A stretch of 64,000 nucleotides of DNA from CAYXLI01 sp964464925. GTDB taxonomy: Bacteria; Acidobacteriota; Terriglobia; Bryobacterales; Bryobacteraceae. A model generated the notes under the pieces. The model was not told where the DNA came from and made no database searches. It saw only the letters and a program-made list of their open reading frames with translations. Where the stretch lies: positions 1-64,000 of the forward strand of contig CAYXLI010000027.1 in the NCBI GenBank assembly GCA_964464925.1, written 5' to 3'. Positions 35,253 through 43,489 of this stretch are shown here, piece after piece (positions within the stretch are counted from its first letter, which is position 1; the number at the start of each line of letters is the position of its first letter). The translations under genes were made by a program, and so were the position numbers.

Positions 35253-36056
35253 ATGTACAAAGTTTTGGTGGCGGCGGTGTTCACTGCAGCGGCCGCGCAT
35301 TCGGCGGAGCCGGCTAAAACATATGAGAATCTCGATGCGGTCCTCTGGACACAGGCATCGGTGGAGTATCAGGCCAATGCTCTGCAGGCATACCGCACCG
35401 CTCGCGTGAATCTGCTCGAAGCCTTGGAAGACAAGCATTGGACTGCGGCTCTCGAGCAAACCGGAAACTTCGCCGGCCTGCCGCCCGCCGTCATCCTCGA
35501 TTTGGACGAGACTGTTCTCGACAATAGCGCTTTCAACGCGGGCATGGTTGCGCGCGGCGAGAAGTACACCGGAGCCGGTTGGGATGCCTGGGTGAAGCAG
35601 GCGCGCGCCCTCCAGGTGCCTGGGGCAGTCGAATTCCTGAACTTCGCCCAAGTCCACGGAGTAGCGCTCATCTATATCACAAACCGCGTGTGCGACGCTT
35701 CGGATCCAAACGATCCAACGGTACAGGTCCTGCGAAACCTGCGTGCTCCGCTGGCCATACCCCAGGGGCGTTTGTTGTGCAAGGACTCCACAGCCGAGAA
35801 TCCCGAAGACAAAACGATGCGGCGGTCCCGCGTCGCGTCTGCCTATCGCGTGCTCTTGCTGATAGGCGACAACTTCTACGACTTCATCCCTCAGCCCAAA
35901 CCCGGCCTCACCTCGGAACAACGCGCCCAGGCTCTCCGCGTCTACTCCCCCTTCTTCGGCGAGCGCTGGATCATCCTGCCGAACCCGATCTACGGATCCT
36001 GGGAAGGCCCGATCGGCCGGACACTCGATCAAAAGCTAAAGGCGCTACGGCAGTAG
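35253..36056 (+). CDS. secreted HAD-superfamily acid phosphatase (class C/e(P4)-like)
   Basis: A 267-residue protein with a signal peptide (about 1-18). The HAD motif I is ILDLDETVLDNS with nucleophile D83 and acid/base D85; VALIYITNR is motif II, and LLIGDNFYDF carries the late acidic pair. This matches the class C (lipoprotein e(P4)) acid phosphatases. It probably releases phosphate from nucleotides in the periplasm. No lipobox is visible, so it would be soluble. It follows the receptor gene by 116 bp. Confidence 0.87.
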   Translation: MYKVLVAAVFTAAAAHSAEPAKTYENLDAVLWTQASVEYQANALQAYRTARVNLLEALEDKHWTAALEQTGNFAGLPPAVILDLDETVLDNSAFNAGMVARGEKYTGAGWDAWVKQARALQVPGAVEFLNFAQVHGVALIYITNRVCDASDPNDPTVQVLRNLRAPLAIPQGRLLCKDSTAENPEDKTMRRSRVASAYRVLLLIGDNFYDFIPQPKPGLTSEQRAQALRVYSPFFGERWIILPNPIYGSWEGPIGRTLDQKLKALRQ

Positions 36057-36061
36057 ACTGC

Positions 36062-37201
36062 TCACTTGAGCAATTGCCGCGCGATCACCATCCGCTGGAT
36101 CTCACTGGTTCCTTCGCCGATCGTGCAAAGCTTCACGTCGCGATAAAACTTTTCCACCGGGTAGTCTTTGATGAATCCGTATCCGCCGTGAATTTGCAGG
36201 GCGTCATCGCACACGCGCACCGCCGTCTCAGACGCGAAAAGTTTTGCCATTGACGATTCCTTCGTGATCCGCAGGCCTTGGTCTTTCAGAAACCCCGCGC
36301 GATACGTGAGCAGCCGGGCCGCCTCGATGTTGGTCGCCATGTCGGCCAGCTTATGCTGGATAGCCTGAAACTCGCTAATGGGTCGGCCGAATTGCTTGCG
36401 CGTCTTCGAGTACTTCAGCGCCGCCTCGTACGCGCCCTGCGCCGTGCCCACGGATAAGGCTGCGATCGAGATGCGGCCGCCGTCGAGGATGCGGAGCGAG
36501 TCGACGAATCCCTCGCCTTCCTTGCCACAGAGTTGCGATGCCGGCACACGGCAGTCCGCAAACAGGACTTCGCCAGTAGCGCTGGCGCGCATGCCGAGTT
36601 TGTTCTCTTTCTTGCCGACCTGAAACCCCGGCGTTCCCTTTTCGATAATAAAGGCCGAAATGCCATGCTGCGATGCGGCCCGGTCGGTCACGAACATCGC
36701 CACGCAGACATCAGCATACTGTGCGTTCGTGGTAAACGTCTTCCCTCCGTTTAGCAGCCAGCCGTCTCCCGCGCGCGTCGCGGTGCTGCGGGTCCCACCC
36801 GCATCGGAACCGGCCTCGGGCTCCGTCAAAGACCAGCACCCAATCCACTCTCCGGTCGCGAGCTTCGGGATGTAGCACCGTCTCTGCTCATCGCTGCCTG
36901 CCGTGTAGATGTGGTTCGTGCACAGCGAGTTGTGCGCAGCCACAATCAAACCGATAGATGGATCGACCCTCGCCAGCTCTTCTATGACGATCGCGTACTC
37001 GATGTATCCGAGTTCTGAGCCGCCGAGTTCTTCCGGAAAAACGCATCCAAGGAACCCAAGCTTGCCCAACTTCTTGATCGTATCCAGCGGGAAGATCTGT
37101 TGCTCATCCCACTCCAGCACGTGCGGCGCAATCTCGGTCTCGGCAAATTCCCGAACCGTCTTCCGGAGCGCTTTCTGATCCTGTGTGACGGCAAAATCCA
37201 T
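36062..37201 (-). CDS. acyl-CoA dehydrogenase
   Basis: A 379-residue FAD enzyme with the full family pattern: helical N-terminus (MDFAVTQDQKALRKTVREFA), CWSLTEPEAGSDA, FTTNAQYADV, KLGMRAS, and the C-terminal QIHGGYGFIKDYPVEKFYRD and GEGTSEIQR. The catalytic Glu position is not assigned here. It is most like short/medium-chain or branched-chain enzymes; the substrate cannot be decided. The ATG at 37201 starts the conserved domain, whereas the 25-residue extension to 37276 is not conserved-looking. It is convergent with the phosphatase gene, 5 bp apart. Confidence 0.93.
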   Translation of the reverse strand: MDFAVTQDQKALRKTVREFAETEIAPHVLEWDEQQIFPLDTIKKLGKLGFLGCVFPEELGGSELGYIEYAIVIEELARVDPSIGLIVAAHNSLCTNHIYTAGSDEQRRCYIPKLATGEWIGCWSLTEPEAGSDAGGTRSTATRAGDGWLLNGGKTFTTNAQYADVCVAMFVTDRAASQHGISAFIIEKGTPGFQVGKKENKLGMRASATGEVLFADCRVPASQLCGKEGEGFVDSLRILDGGRISIAALSVGTAQGAYEAALKYSKTRKQFGRPISEFQAIQHKLADMATNIEAARLLTYRAGFLKDQGLRITKESSMAKLFASETAVRVCDDALQIHGGYGFIKDYPVEKFYRDVKLCTIGEGTSEIQRMVIARQLLK

Positions 37202-37414
37202 GATCTCCAGATTAGCATTGCTTATGCACTCATTACCGCAACGGAATCTGCAGCTTACGTTGCATTTGTCACCCATTGCGAGACGTTCTGACCGCTGGCC
37301 TTCCTTTCAGCGCGGAGACTCTTCTTCACCGAGCCACATCGCAAATACCTGATGTGTGGTATAACACCGGTACAAGCACCATAAAATCACCATTCGGCAC
37401 TGCGGAGGTCAGCC

Positions 37415-38338
37415 ATGAAAAAGAGACCCTCGGATGCAGAGGTATTGAGCCGCTTCGTTGTGTTCCAGCCGCCGCCCAGTGGTTTTGACGCACAGGCAGC
37501 GCGGCCCAATTTGCTGCGCAAGCACGGATTCCCGCGCCGTCCCGATGCCCTCAAGGAACCCCGACTGTTTGAACTCTGGCAAAAAGCTTTCTCGAGGCCT
37601 ATGAAGGTCATTAAGGCCGAACTCGCAGTAAACAGAGTACAGCCCGAGCGCGATCCCCGGCGTGACCAGTTCCGACCGACTCGTCCCTTCGACATCGGCC
37701 GGCAGTGGGCGGCAGCGACCGTAAACACGACGGAACTCGGCCCCGAGCGGGCGATTATGGTGTATGGCCAGTGGATTGTTCCTTCTGTCGTGGCTCCCGA
37801 AAGACCGCTCGGACCAAATATGGGCGTCGGTTTCTGGGTTGGTCTAGGCGGAGATGAGCGTACAGGAAGCAAACAGCTCGTTCAAGCGGGCACGCGGGCG
37901 GAGTTCGCGAATGGCAATATTACCTACTCGGCCTTCGCGGAGTGGTGGCCTGCCCCCCCGGTCAATGTGATGAATTTTCCGGTGCAACCGGGTGATCACG
38001 TCGAGTTTCTGGTCTGTAGTGAGCCTGGACAGGATCACGCCTTTGTGTCAGCGCGGCAGCTCAACACGGGAACGGCAATCAACCTCGGGATTACCGCGCC
38101 TCAAGGATTCACAAGCGACGGAATAACCGCCGAATGGGCGGTCGACGGTTATGGACCGCAACTGCTGGATTTCCTCTCGATGACGTTTGGGCAGTGTTTG
38201 GGCAGCACAGCGAATAAGAGCTTTGACTTAACAACCGCCACGACCAGCCTGATCAGTTCTGGCAATACCATTCTCGCGAATGTTTACTTGCTTCTGTCGA
38301 ATGCGGCTGTCGTGAATTGGTACAACTACGGGCCATAG
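37415..38338 (+). CDS. G1-family glutamic peptidase (eqolisin-like, peptidase A4)
   Basis: A 307-residue protein. After about 100 unaligned N-terminal residues, the domain follows eqolisins: YGQWIVPSV, then FWVGLGGDE, then the catalytic Gln region LVQAG (Q157), YSAFAEWWP, and the catalytic Glu region TAEWAVDGYG (E240). In scytalidoglutamic peptidase the dyad is a Gln in an ILQTG context and a Glu in AEF/AEW context, which matches. There is no obvious signal peptide, though eqolisins are usually secreted, so export may be leaderless or another path. It is followed by a propeller protein 72 bp downstream. Confidence 0.8.
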   Translation: MKKRPSDAEVLSRFVVFQPPPSGFDAQAARPNLLRKHGFPRRPDALKEPRLFELWQKAFSRPMKVIKAELAVNRVQPERDPRRDQFRPTRPFDIGRQWAAATVNTTELGPERAIMVYGQWIVPSVVAPERPLGPNMGVGFWVGLGGDERTGSKQLVQAGTRAEFANGNITYSAFAEWWPAPPVNVMNFPVQPGDHVEFLVCSEPGQDHAFVSARQLNTGTAINLGITAPQGFTSDGITAEWAVDGYGPQLLDFLSMTFGQCLGSTANKSFDLTTATTSLISSGNTILANVYLLLSNAAVVNWYNYGP

Positions 38339-38409
38339 TTACTTCAGCATAGTCTACGGACCCAGTATCTGGGGTTCGAATGGCGCCACGAGAAAGGAGA
38401 AAACTTAAA

Positions 38410-39348
38410 GTGCCACCAATTGCAGCAAGTAGCTTCTTCGAAGCACTAGATAGCTTTCTGGTCTATGTTTGTGGAACGGACCGCAAGCTTTGGCGGGAAC
38501 GGGGCGATGGGTCAAACCGTGATTTTGTCGATGACAACGTTTTTGATTTTCAGCCAATTGACAACACAACGGTCTATGTTGGAGGAAGTGACCGTAACCT
38601 CTGGCGTGAGCGCGGCAACAACTCCGATCGAGATTTGGTCGATACCAATGTCAATCTCTTTCAAGCAATGGACGACAGAGTTGTCTACGTCCAAGGGACC
38701 GACCTTAGGCTCTGGCGAGAGTGGGGCGATGGGTCAAACCGTGATTTTGTCGATGACAACGTAGGCGCGTTTCGAGCGATCGATTTCAATGTTGTATACG
38801 TAGCCGGGACCGACGGCAACCTCTGGCGTGAACGAGGCAACAACTCCGATCGAGATTTCGTCGATGACAACGTTGCTAGTTTCGAGCCCATAGATTCTAA
38901 TCTGGTTTACGTTCTGGGGACCGACGGCAAGCTCTGGCGTGAACGCGGCAACAACTCCGATCGAGATTTCATCGATGACAACGTCTTCGACTTTTTTCCC
39001 ATCAACGACGCCCTCGTGTATGTTCAAGGGGGGGACAATAAGCTCTGGCGCGAACGCGGCAACAACTCTGATCGAGATTTCGTCGATGACAACGTTCTAA
39101 CATTTCAGCCGATTGACGCCACGGTGGTCTATGTGCTCGGGATTGACCAACCGATCTTTGGCAACCTCTGGCGTGAACGCGGCAACAACTCCGACCGCGA
39201 TTTGGTCGATACCAATGTCGGCTGGAAGTTCGGTGAGCCACCACCGCCGCCTCCCCCTGGGGGCGAACTAACAGTATTCAGGCAACCCCATCATGCGGGC
39301 CGGATACGCCTTCAGCGTGCCAGACGCGCTTTCTCAATGAAAAGCTGA
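38410..39348 (+). CDS. seven-repeat beta-propeller-like protein with proline-rich tail
   Basis: A 312-residue protein. Seven repeats of about 37 residues have the core VYVxGTDxxLWRERGNNSDRD followed by FVDDNVxxFxPID. This number and length suggest a seven-bladed propeller with lectin-like sites in the style of tectonin/tachylectin proteins; the family is not certain. After repeat 7 come PPPPPPP and a short, basic tail that looks random, so the original C-terminal domain may be lost by frameshift. GTG at 38410 is preferred as start, with AAGGAG 10 nt upstream; an ATG at 38380 is in frame. It lies 72 bp after the glutamic peptidase gene and may be expressed with it. Confidence 0.75.
   Translation: MPPIAASSFFEALDSFLVYVCGTDRKLWRERGDGSNRDFVDDNVFDFQPIDNTTVYVGGSDRNLWRERGNNSDRDLVDTNVNLFQAMDDRVVYVQGTDLRLWREWGDGSNRDFVDDNVGAFRAIDFNVVYVAGTDGNLWRERGNNSDRDFVDDNVASFEPIDSNLVYVLGTDGKLWRERGNNSDRDFIDDNVFDFFPINDALVYVQGGDNKLWRERGNNSDRDFVDDNVLTFQPIDATVVYVLGIDQPIFGNLWRERGNNSDRDLVDTNVGWKFGEPPPPPPPGGELTVFRQPHHAGRIRLQRARRAFSMKS
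38455..39233 (+). repeat. seven tandem coding repeats of 111 bp
   Basis: The repeat period is 111 bp (37 codons); for example the GGCAACAACTCCGAT segment recurs at about 38836 and 38947. Neighbouring units 4-7 are nearly identical at DNA level over about 50 bp (CTCTGGCGTGAACGCGGCAA and following), which indicates recent expansion or gene conversion. It is coding throughout and not a CRISPR array. Confidence 0.9.
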
Positions 39349-39732
39349 ATCCCGTCGCTTTGGGGCTGGCGGCATTGGGAGCTTTTTCATTATCCTTGAG
39401 CGGGTTTTCTGCTCCCAATTCGGGGTTGATGATTTACTGCGGAGTTGCCAGTTTTCATGCGTCCAGAGTAGACCTTCTATTGGGTTGCAACGCTTGCGCT
39501 ACTCGGGATGAGTCACAAAGTCGGTACTGCGGGCGGGTTGTTGGAGTTCCGCTGGCAGGTCGCAAAGGACACGTTGTGAGACGCAACCAGATTGACGGTT
39601 CGGGCTTCCGCCTCGGCTTCTAATCCCCGCTCTCGCTTCCGATAGCACTGAAAGCGGTTGAAGTTCTACCAGCGATTTCATCAGCGACGGTTACCGGTAT
39701 AGTGAAACCTGCGCACGCGAGGTGACTGTCCA
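39349..39732. other. 384-bp gap with no supported gene; likely decayed coding DNA
   Basis: No open frame here has a recognisable protein. In the frame of 39360 a continuous reading without stops runs from within the proline codons of the upstream gene (about 39258) to 39623. It includes TPSACQTRFLNEKLNP and a hydrophobic run near 39357-39420. This suggests the upstream gene once continued here and was broken by a frameshift near the proline repeat. No RNA gene or terminator is seen. Confidence 0.45.
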
Positions 39733-40053
39733 ATGAAAATGATTCTGTGGTGGAGTATGGCGGCGCTGATGGTGGCGGCTTCGATCCCTGCGTGGGCGCA
39801 GCAGCCGAAGTTTGAGATTGCCGACGTTCACAACAGCACCACGCTCCGGCAATTTGCGGTGAGCGTCGGCCCAGTGTTGCTTGACGGCCGCTACATCTAT
39901 CGCGACGCGACAATGCTCGACCTCATCAAAAATGCCTACTGGGTTACGGTCTTCGAAGCGATGGAACGCGAACTGGGATTGCGGCTGGTGAAACAGAAGC
40001 GGGCGATTGCCGTGATTATGATGGATCACGTGGATGAGAAGCCGATCGAGTGA
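39733..40053 (+). pseudogene. TIGR03435-family gene with internal deletion
   Basis: The 106-residue product joins the two ends of a TIGR03435 (soil-associated family) protein. The N-terminal signal peptide, PKFEIADVHNS and DATMLDLIKNAYWV are directly followed by the family C-terminus (TVFEAMERELGLRLVKQKR, VIMMDHVDEKPIE). Members are usually well over 200 residues, so the middle (roughly 100-200 residues, my estimate) is missing in frame. The frame is intact with start and stop, so a short product could still be made, but it is probably inactive. The function of the family is unknown. Confidence 0.75.
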
Positions 40054-40231
40054 CAGTGTTTGCCTCCCCTGGCAGGTCCGGCTCGTCCGTAGGCTGGCGT
40101 CCTAAATACACGCTGACTGGGAAACCGGAACACGATCAACGCTTTATGTCGTGTTGCAAAACTTACGGCTATCGCGAACATTGCGCGCGGTTGGCTCCCG
40201 TATAATCGATTCCGACAGGGGGACTAGGGCC

Positions 40232-41062
40232 ATGAAGCGTCTGCTTCTTTTTTGTGCCTTCGTGCAGTCGACTTATGGAGCAACGCTGCTGGTCAACACC
40301 GGTACGCCCGACGGATTGATCGCAACAGCGTCCCGCCCGTCCGGCGGCGGCAAGATCGAAATAGAGACGGCCGACGACTTCATCACGACTGCTTCGGTCA
40401 CGAACGTCACAGGTGGGTCGTTCTACGGGCTACTCACGACAACCAATGCCGGTCCGGCAACTATTAGCTCGATCGACGTTGAGATTTACAGGGTGTTTCC
40501 ATTGGACTCCAACTCCGTGCGCACAATCACTGTACCAACGCGAGTCAACTCCCCATCCGATGTCGCATTAGATTCGCGTAGCTCTACCGCCAGCGAAGTC
40601 GCCTTCACCGTCACCACGCTGTCCGCCAGCTTTACCGCAGCCAATTCCGTGCTCAACGGGATCCATCCCCTGCCGAACACTTTCACTGGGGGCGAAGGGT
40701 CCATCACCGGCAAAGAAGTGCGCATCGACTTCACTCTTCCGAGTTCCTTCAGCCTGCCGGCGAATCATTACTTCTTCGTGGCGCAGGTCGGCGTCTCCGG
40801 CGGTGAGTTCTACTGGTTATCTGCACCGCGGCCTATTTCCGGCGCAGGAACCACACCTTTCGCACCCGATCTGCAGAGTTGGATTCGCGATCAAAATCTC
40901 GATCCCGACTGGCTGCGCATTGGCACCGACATCACCCACCAGGGTCCATTCAATGCTGCTTTTGCCTTGGTTGGAACTGAGGTCCCCGAGCCAGCAACAC
41001 TGTTCCTGGTCATCATGGGATTGGGAGCGGCGGCACTCGTTCGTTCACGCCGCTGTTCGTGA
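40232..41062 (+). CDS. PEP-CTERM sorting-signal secreted protein
   Basis: A 276-residue exported protein. It has a signal peptide (MKRLLLFCAFVQSTYG), a beta-rich middle with no known domain, and a C-terminal PEP-CTERM tail: VPEP, a hydrophobic span (TLFLVIMGLGAAALV), then RSRR. Such proteins are processed by exosortase and placed on the surface or released with polysaccharide. The start at 40232 is preceded by TATAAT at 40201-40206, a good -10. The last 50 bp overlap the end of the convergent dipeptidase gene. Confidence 0.85.
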   Translation: MKRLLLFCAFVQSTYGATLLVNTGTPDGLIATASRPSGGGKIEIETADDFITTASVTNVTGGSFYGLLTTTNAGPATISSIDVEIYRVFPLDSNSVRTITVPTRVNSPSDVALDSRSSTASEVAFTVTTLSASFTAANSVLNGIHPLPNTFTGGEGSITGKEVRIDFTLPSSFSLPANHYFFVAQVGVSGGEFYWLSAPRPISGAGTTPFAPDLQSWIRDQNLDPDWLRIGTDITHQGPFNAAFALVGTEVPEPATLFLVIMGLGAAALVRSRRCS

Positions 41063-42296
41063 TGGAATCGGGCCGCAAGCCGGCGTCAGAGACAGCACCG
41101 GCCGTTTTTTCCACTGCCTTCATGACGCGAAGAATATTGCCGCTATAAATCTTCCGGATATCCTCGGCGGAATACCGTCGCTCCAGCAGCGCACGCGTAA
41201 GATTGGGATATTTCGACACGTCCTCCATTCCCTCCGGAACGCAGCTGACGCCGTCGAAGTCACTGCCTATACCGACCGCATCAACACCCGCGATCTTCAC
41301 GATGTGATCGATATGATCCACAAGGTCGGCGATGGTTGGCCGCTTGACGCCGGGCATTCCGGCGCTCATGAGCTTGTGCGCCTCGACCCGCAATGCCGCC
41401 GGATCGTTTTTGTACTTCTCGCGCAGTTCTGCGTATAACGCTAACCGCTTTTCGCGGAATGGCTTCGTCTCGTCCAAATACCGCTGGCTGACGTAATCGC
41501 AGGAGAAATTAATCTGAACGACTCCGCCCTTTTTCGCCAGTGCTTTGATCATGTCATCAGTCATGTTGCGGGGCACGTTGGCGATCGCCCGGCATGAGGA
41601 ATGCGACGCGATAATCGGAGCCCTGCTGACCTCCAACGCATCCCAGAATGTCTTATCCGCCACGTGAGAAATGTCCACCATCATGCCGAGGCGGTTCATC
41701 TCCCGGACCACATCTTTGCCGAACGCGGTGAGTCCGTTGTGGTGCTTCACCTTGACATCATTCATGTCGCCCGAGGAGTCCGCCCAGTTGTTTGTGTTCG
41801 TGTGCGTCAGCGTCATGTACCGAATGCCGAGCGCATAGTAATCCCGCAGCAGGCGCAGGCTGTCTTCGATCGCGTGCCCTCCTTCGATTCCCATCAACGC
41901 CGCAATCTTGCCCTGCTTCCTCGCCGCCAGCACCTCGTCCGCGGTGCGGCAGAAGACGAAGTCCTTCGGGTACCGCTCCACGATGTCGTGCCTCACTGTG
42001 TCAATCATCTGCAGTGTGCGATTGGCGGAATGATTGCCATCGACATAGTTGGCCGCAACAAACACCGCAAAGAACTGGCCTCCCATGCCGCCCGCTCTCA
42101 TGCGCTGGACGTCCGTGTGAGTTGAGGTGGACTTCTCGCCTATATCGAACCCGTCCACCGTGCGGCTGGGAATGTCGTTGTGTGTGTCAATGAGGTAAGC
42201 TGCGCGATGAACGCGCATCACATCTTCATCCGTAACCTTTCGAGGCTGACCGAATGCGGCTACCCCGGCGAAGAAAAGACAGGCAAGGCGTTTCAT
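41013..42296 (-). CDS. membrane dipeptidase, M19 family
   Basis: A 427-residue secreted enzyme (signal peptide about 1-16, MKRLACLFFAGVAAFG). It has the metal-binding HxD (LIDTHNDIP), IEGGHAIEDSL with a bridging Glu, VDISHVADKTFWD, ASHSSCRAI and GIGSDFDGV. These are the two-zinc ligands and substrate loops of renal-dipeptidase-like enzymes. It hydrolyses dipeptides. The last 17 codons (after the KAVEKTAGAV region) overlap the 3' end of the PEP-CTERM gene and appear to be a read-on tail. Confidence 0.92.
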   Translation of the reverse strand: MKRLACLFFAGVAAFGQPRKVTDEDVMRVHRAAYLIDTHNDIPSRTVDGFDIGEKSTSTHTDVQRMRAGGMGGQFFAVFVAANYVDGNHSANRTLQMIDTVRHDIVERYPKDFVFCRTADEVLAARKQGKIAALMGIEGGHAIEDSLRLLRDYYALGIRYMTLTHTNTNNWADSSGDMNDVKVKHHNGLTAFGKDVVREMNRLGMMVDISHVADKTFWDALEVSRAPIIASHSSCRAIANVPRNMTDDMIKALAKKGGVVQINFSCDYVSQRYLDETKPFREKRLALYAELREKYKNDPAALRVEAHKLMSAGMPGVKRPTIADLVDHIDHIVKIAGVDAVGIGSDFDGVSCVPEGMEDVSKYPNLTRALLERRYSAEDIRKIYSGNILRVMKAVEKTAGAVSDAGLRPDSITNSGVNERVPPLPIP

Positions 42297-42313
42297 TTTG
42301 AGTCAGGTTAGCA

Positions 42314-43489
42314 CTAGTGCAGCAGAAACTGACGCTTGTCCAGAGACGGATCGACCGCTACATCAAAAAAGCCGATCATCATTTCCTGCCAACTCTGCTC
42401 GCCATAACGGACCTCCTCGTTATTCCCGGAGTTGTCGAAGTGCCCCGTCCAGATCAGGCGCGTTCCCTTCTTCAGAATGCGAGGGGTGGCCAGCACATAA
42501 TTCAACTGCCAGTAAAAGTCGTAGGGCTTCACGGCAAGCAGCGTTTCGAAGTGCCCGCCCGGCTCGGCGATCTGATACTCGAATGCCGTGCCCCGGAGGT
42601 GCATGTGCGGGAACAGGCTGAGCAGGGTAGCGTCCCGCGGCATAGTGCCGAATGCTGTCACTTTGAAGTCGCGCTCGCCGGGCGGAATCCTGAAGGTGTA
42701 GTTGCCCATCTGCAGCGTCAGGACTCGCTTCTGCGGACGGTCAGGAGCGAACCACAGGCCGACGCTGGTGCGGTCTTCCATATTCGTTTTGCCGGAAGTG
42801 TAATGCACCTGCAGCACGAGGTCGGCGCCCGCAGGCAGTTTTTTTGCCATGCCGGCCGGTAGAACCTGCGGACCGGTGCCGGGCGTGTAGATGGCAAGGA
42901 TGTCGGCAAAGCGCTCGCCCTCCTGCGGCAGGCTCGAATTTGCGAAACGAAGCCAGTCCGAACCCTTCTCGCGGACATACAGAACCGCATGATGAACGAG
43001 GCGCCTTTCGCCGGGCCGGATTTCTACGAAACGAACCCACCGGTCATCGGCCAAGCCGACCGGCAGGACGAAGTACTGGTAATCGACGGCGCTCTCGGCG
43101 TTGACACTGAAAGGCTTTGGCATCGTAACGACCAGATCCGGAGTGGCGATCTGCCAACCATTCGGCCACTCTCGCGAAGGAGGGGACTCGGCGCGGGGGC
43201 CTTCGAGAGCGCCGCCGTTCGCCCAGTCGCGCATGACCCGCAACTCGGTTTCGGTCAAAGAGGGATTATTACGAAACGAACCCAAATGCGGATCGGCGAA
43301 CCAGGGCGGCATCTTTCGGGTAAGCACGGCATCGCGGATCGCCTTGGCCCAGGGACGCACCTGCTGATAGGTCAGCAGTGGCATCGGGCCGATCTCGCCC
43401 GGGCGGTGACAGGACTGGCAGTGCTTCTGCAGGATGGGTTCCACGTCGTGGTGGAAGGTGACAGCCGCAAACAGAAGCAACGCAAACAT
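42314..43489 (-). CDS. c-haem protein fused to a copper type II monooxygenase-like (PHM-like) domain
   Basis: A 391-residue secreted protein. A signal peptide (MFALLLFAAV) is followed by a haem c site CQSCH at 24-28 in a Planctomycete-type cytochrome context (ILQKHCQSCHRPGEIGPMPL). The remaining 250 residues resemble the two-domain copper monooxygenase fold: the RRLVHHAVLYV and FPHMHLRGTAFEY motifs match histidine ligands of PHM/DBM-like proteins. It may pair electron supply and copper oxidation chemistry. The ATG at 43489 shares a base with the stop of the upstream gene (TGATG), so the genes are coupled; the frame to 43576 is rejected. Confidence 0.8.
   Translation of the reverse strand: MFALLLFAAVTFHHDVEPILQKHCQSCHRPGEIGPMPLLTYQQVRPWAKAIRDAVLTRKMPPWFADPHLGSFRNNPSLTETELRVMRDWANGGALEGPRAESPPSREWPNGWQIATPDLVVTMPKPFSVNAESAVDYQYFVLPVGLADDRWVRFVEIRPGERRLVHHAVLYVREKGSDWLRFANSSLPQEGERFADILAIYTPGTGPQVLPAGMAKKLPAGADLVLQVHYTSGKTNMEDRTSVGLWFAPDRPQKRVLTLQMGNYTFRIPPGERDFKVTAFGTMPRDATLLSLFPHMHLRGTAFEYQIAEPGGHFETLLAVKPYDFYWQLNYVLATPRILKKGTRLIWTGHFDNSGNNEEVRYGEQSWQEMMIGFFDVAVDPSLDKRQFLLH

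Noticed and set aside
38455..39233. Tandem repeats that could be mistaken for a CRISPR array.
   Set aside because: The 111-bp units are coding, in frame, directly joined without spacers, and encode propeller blades.
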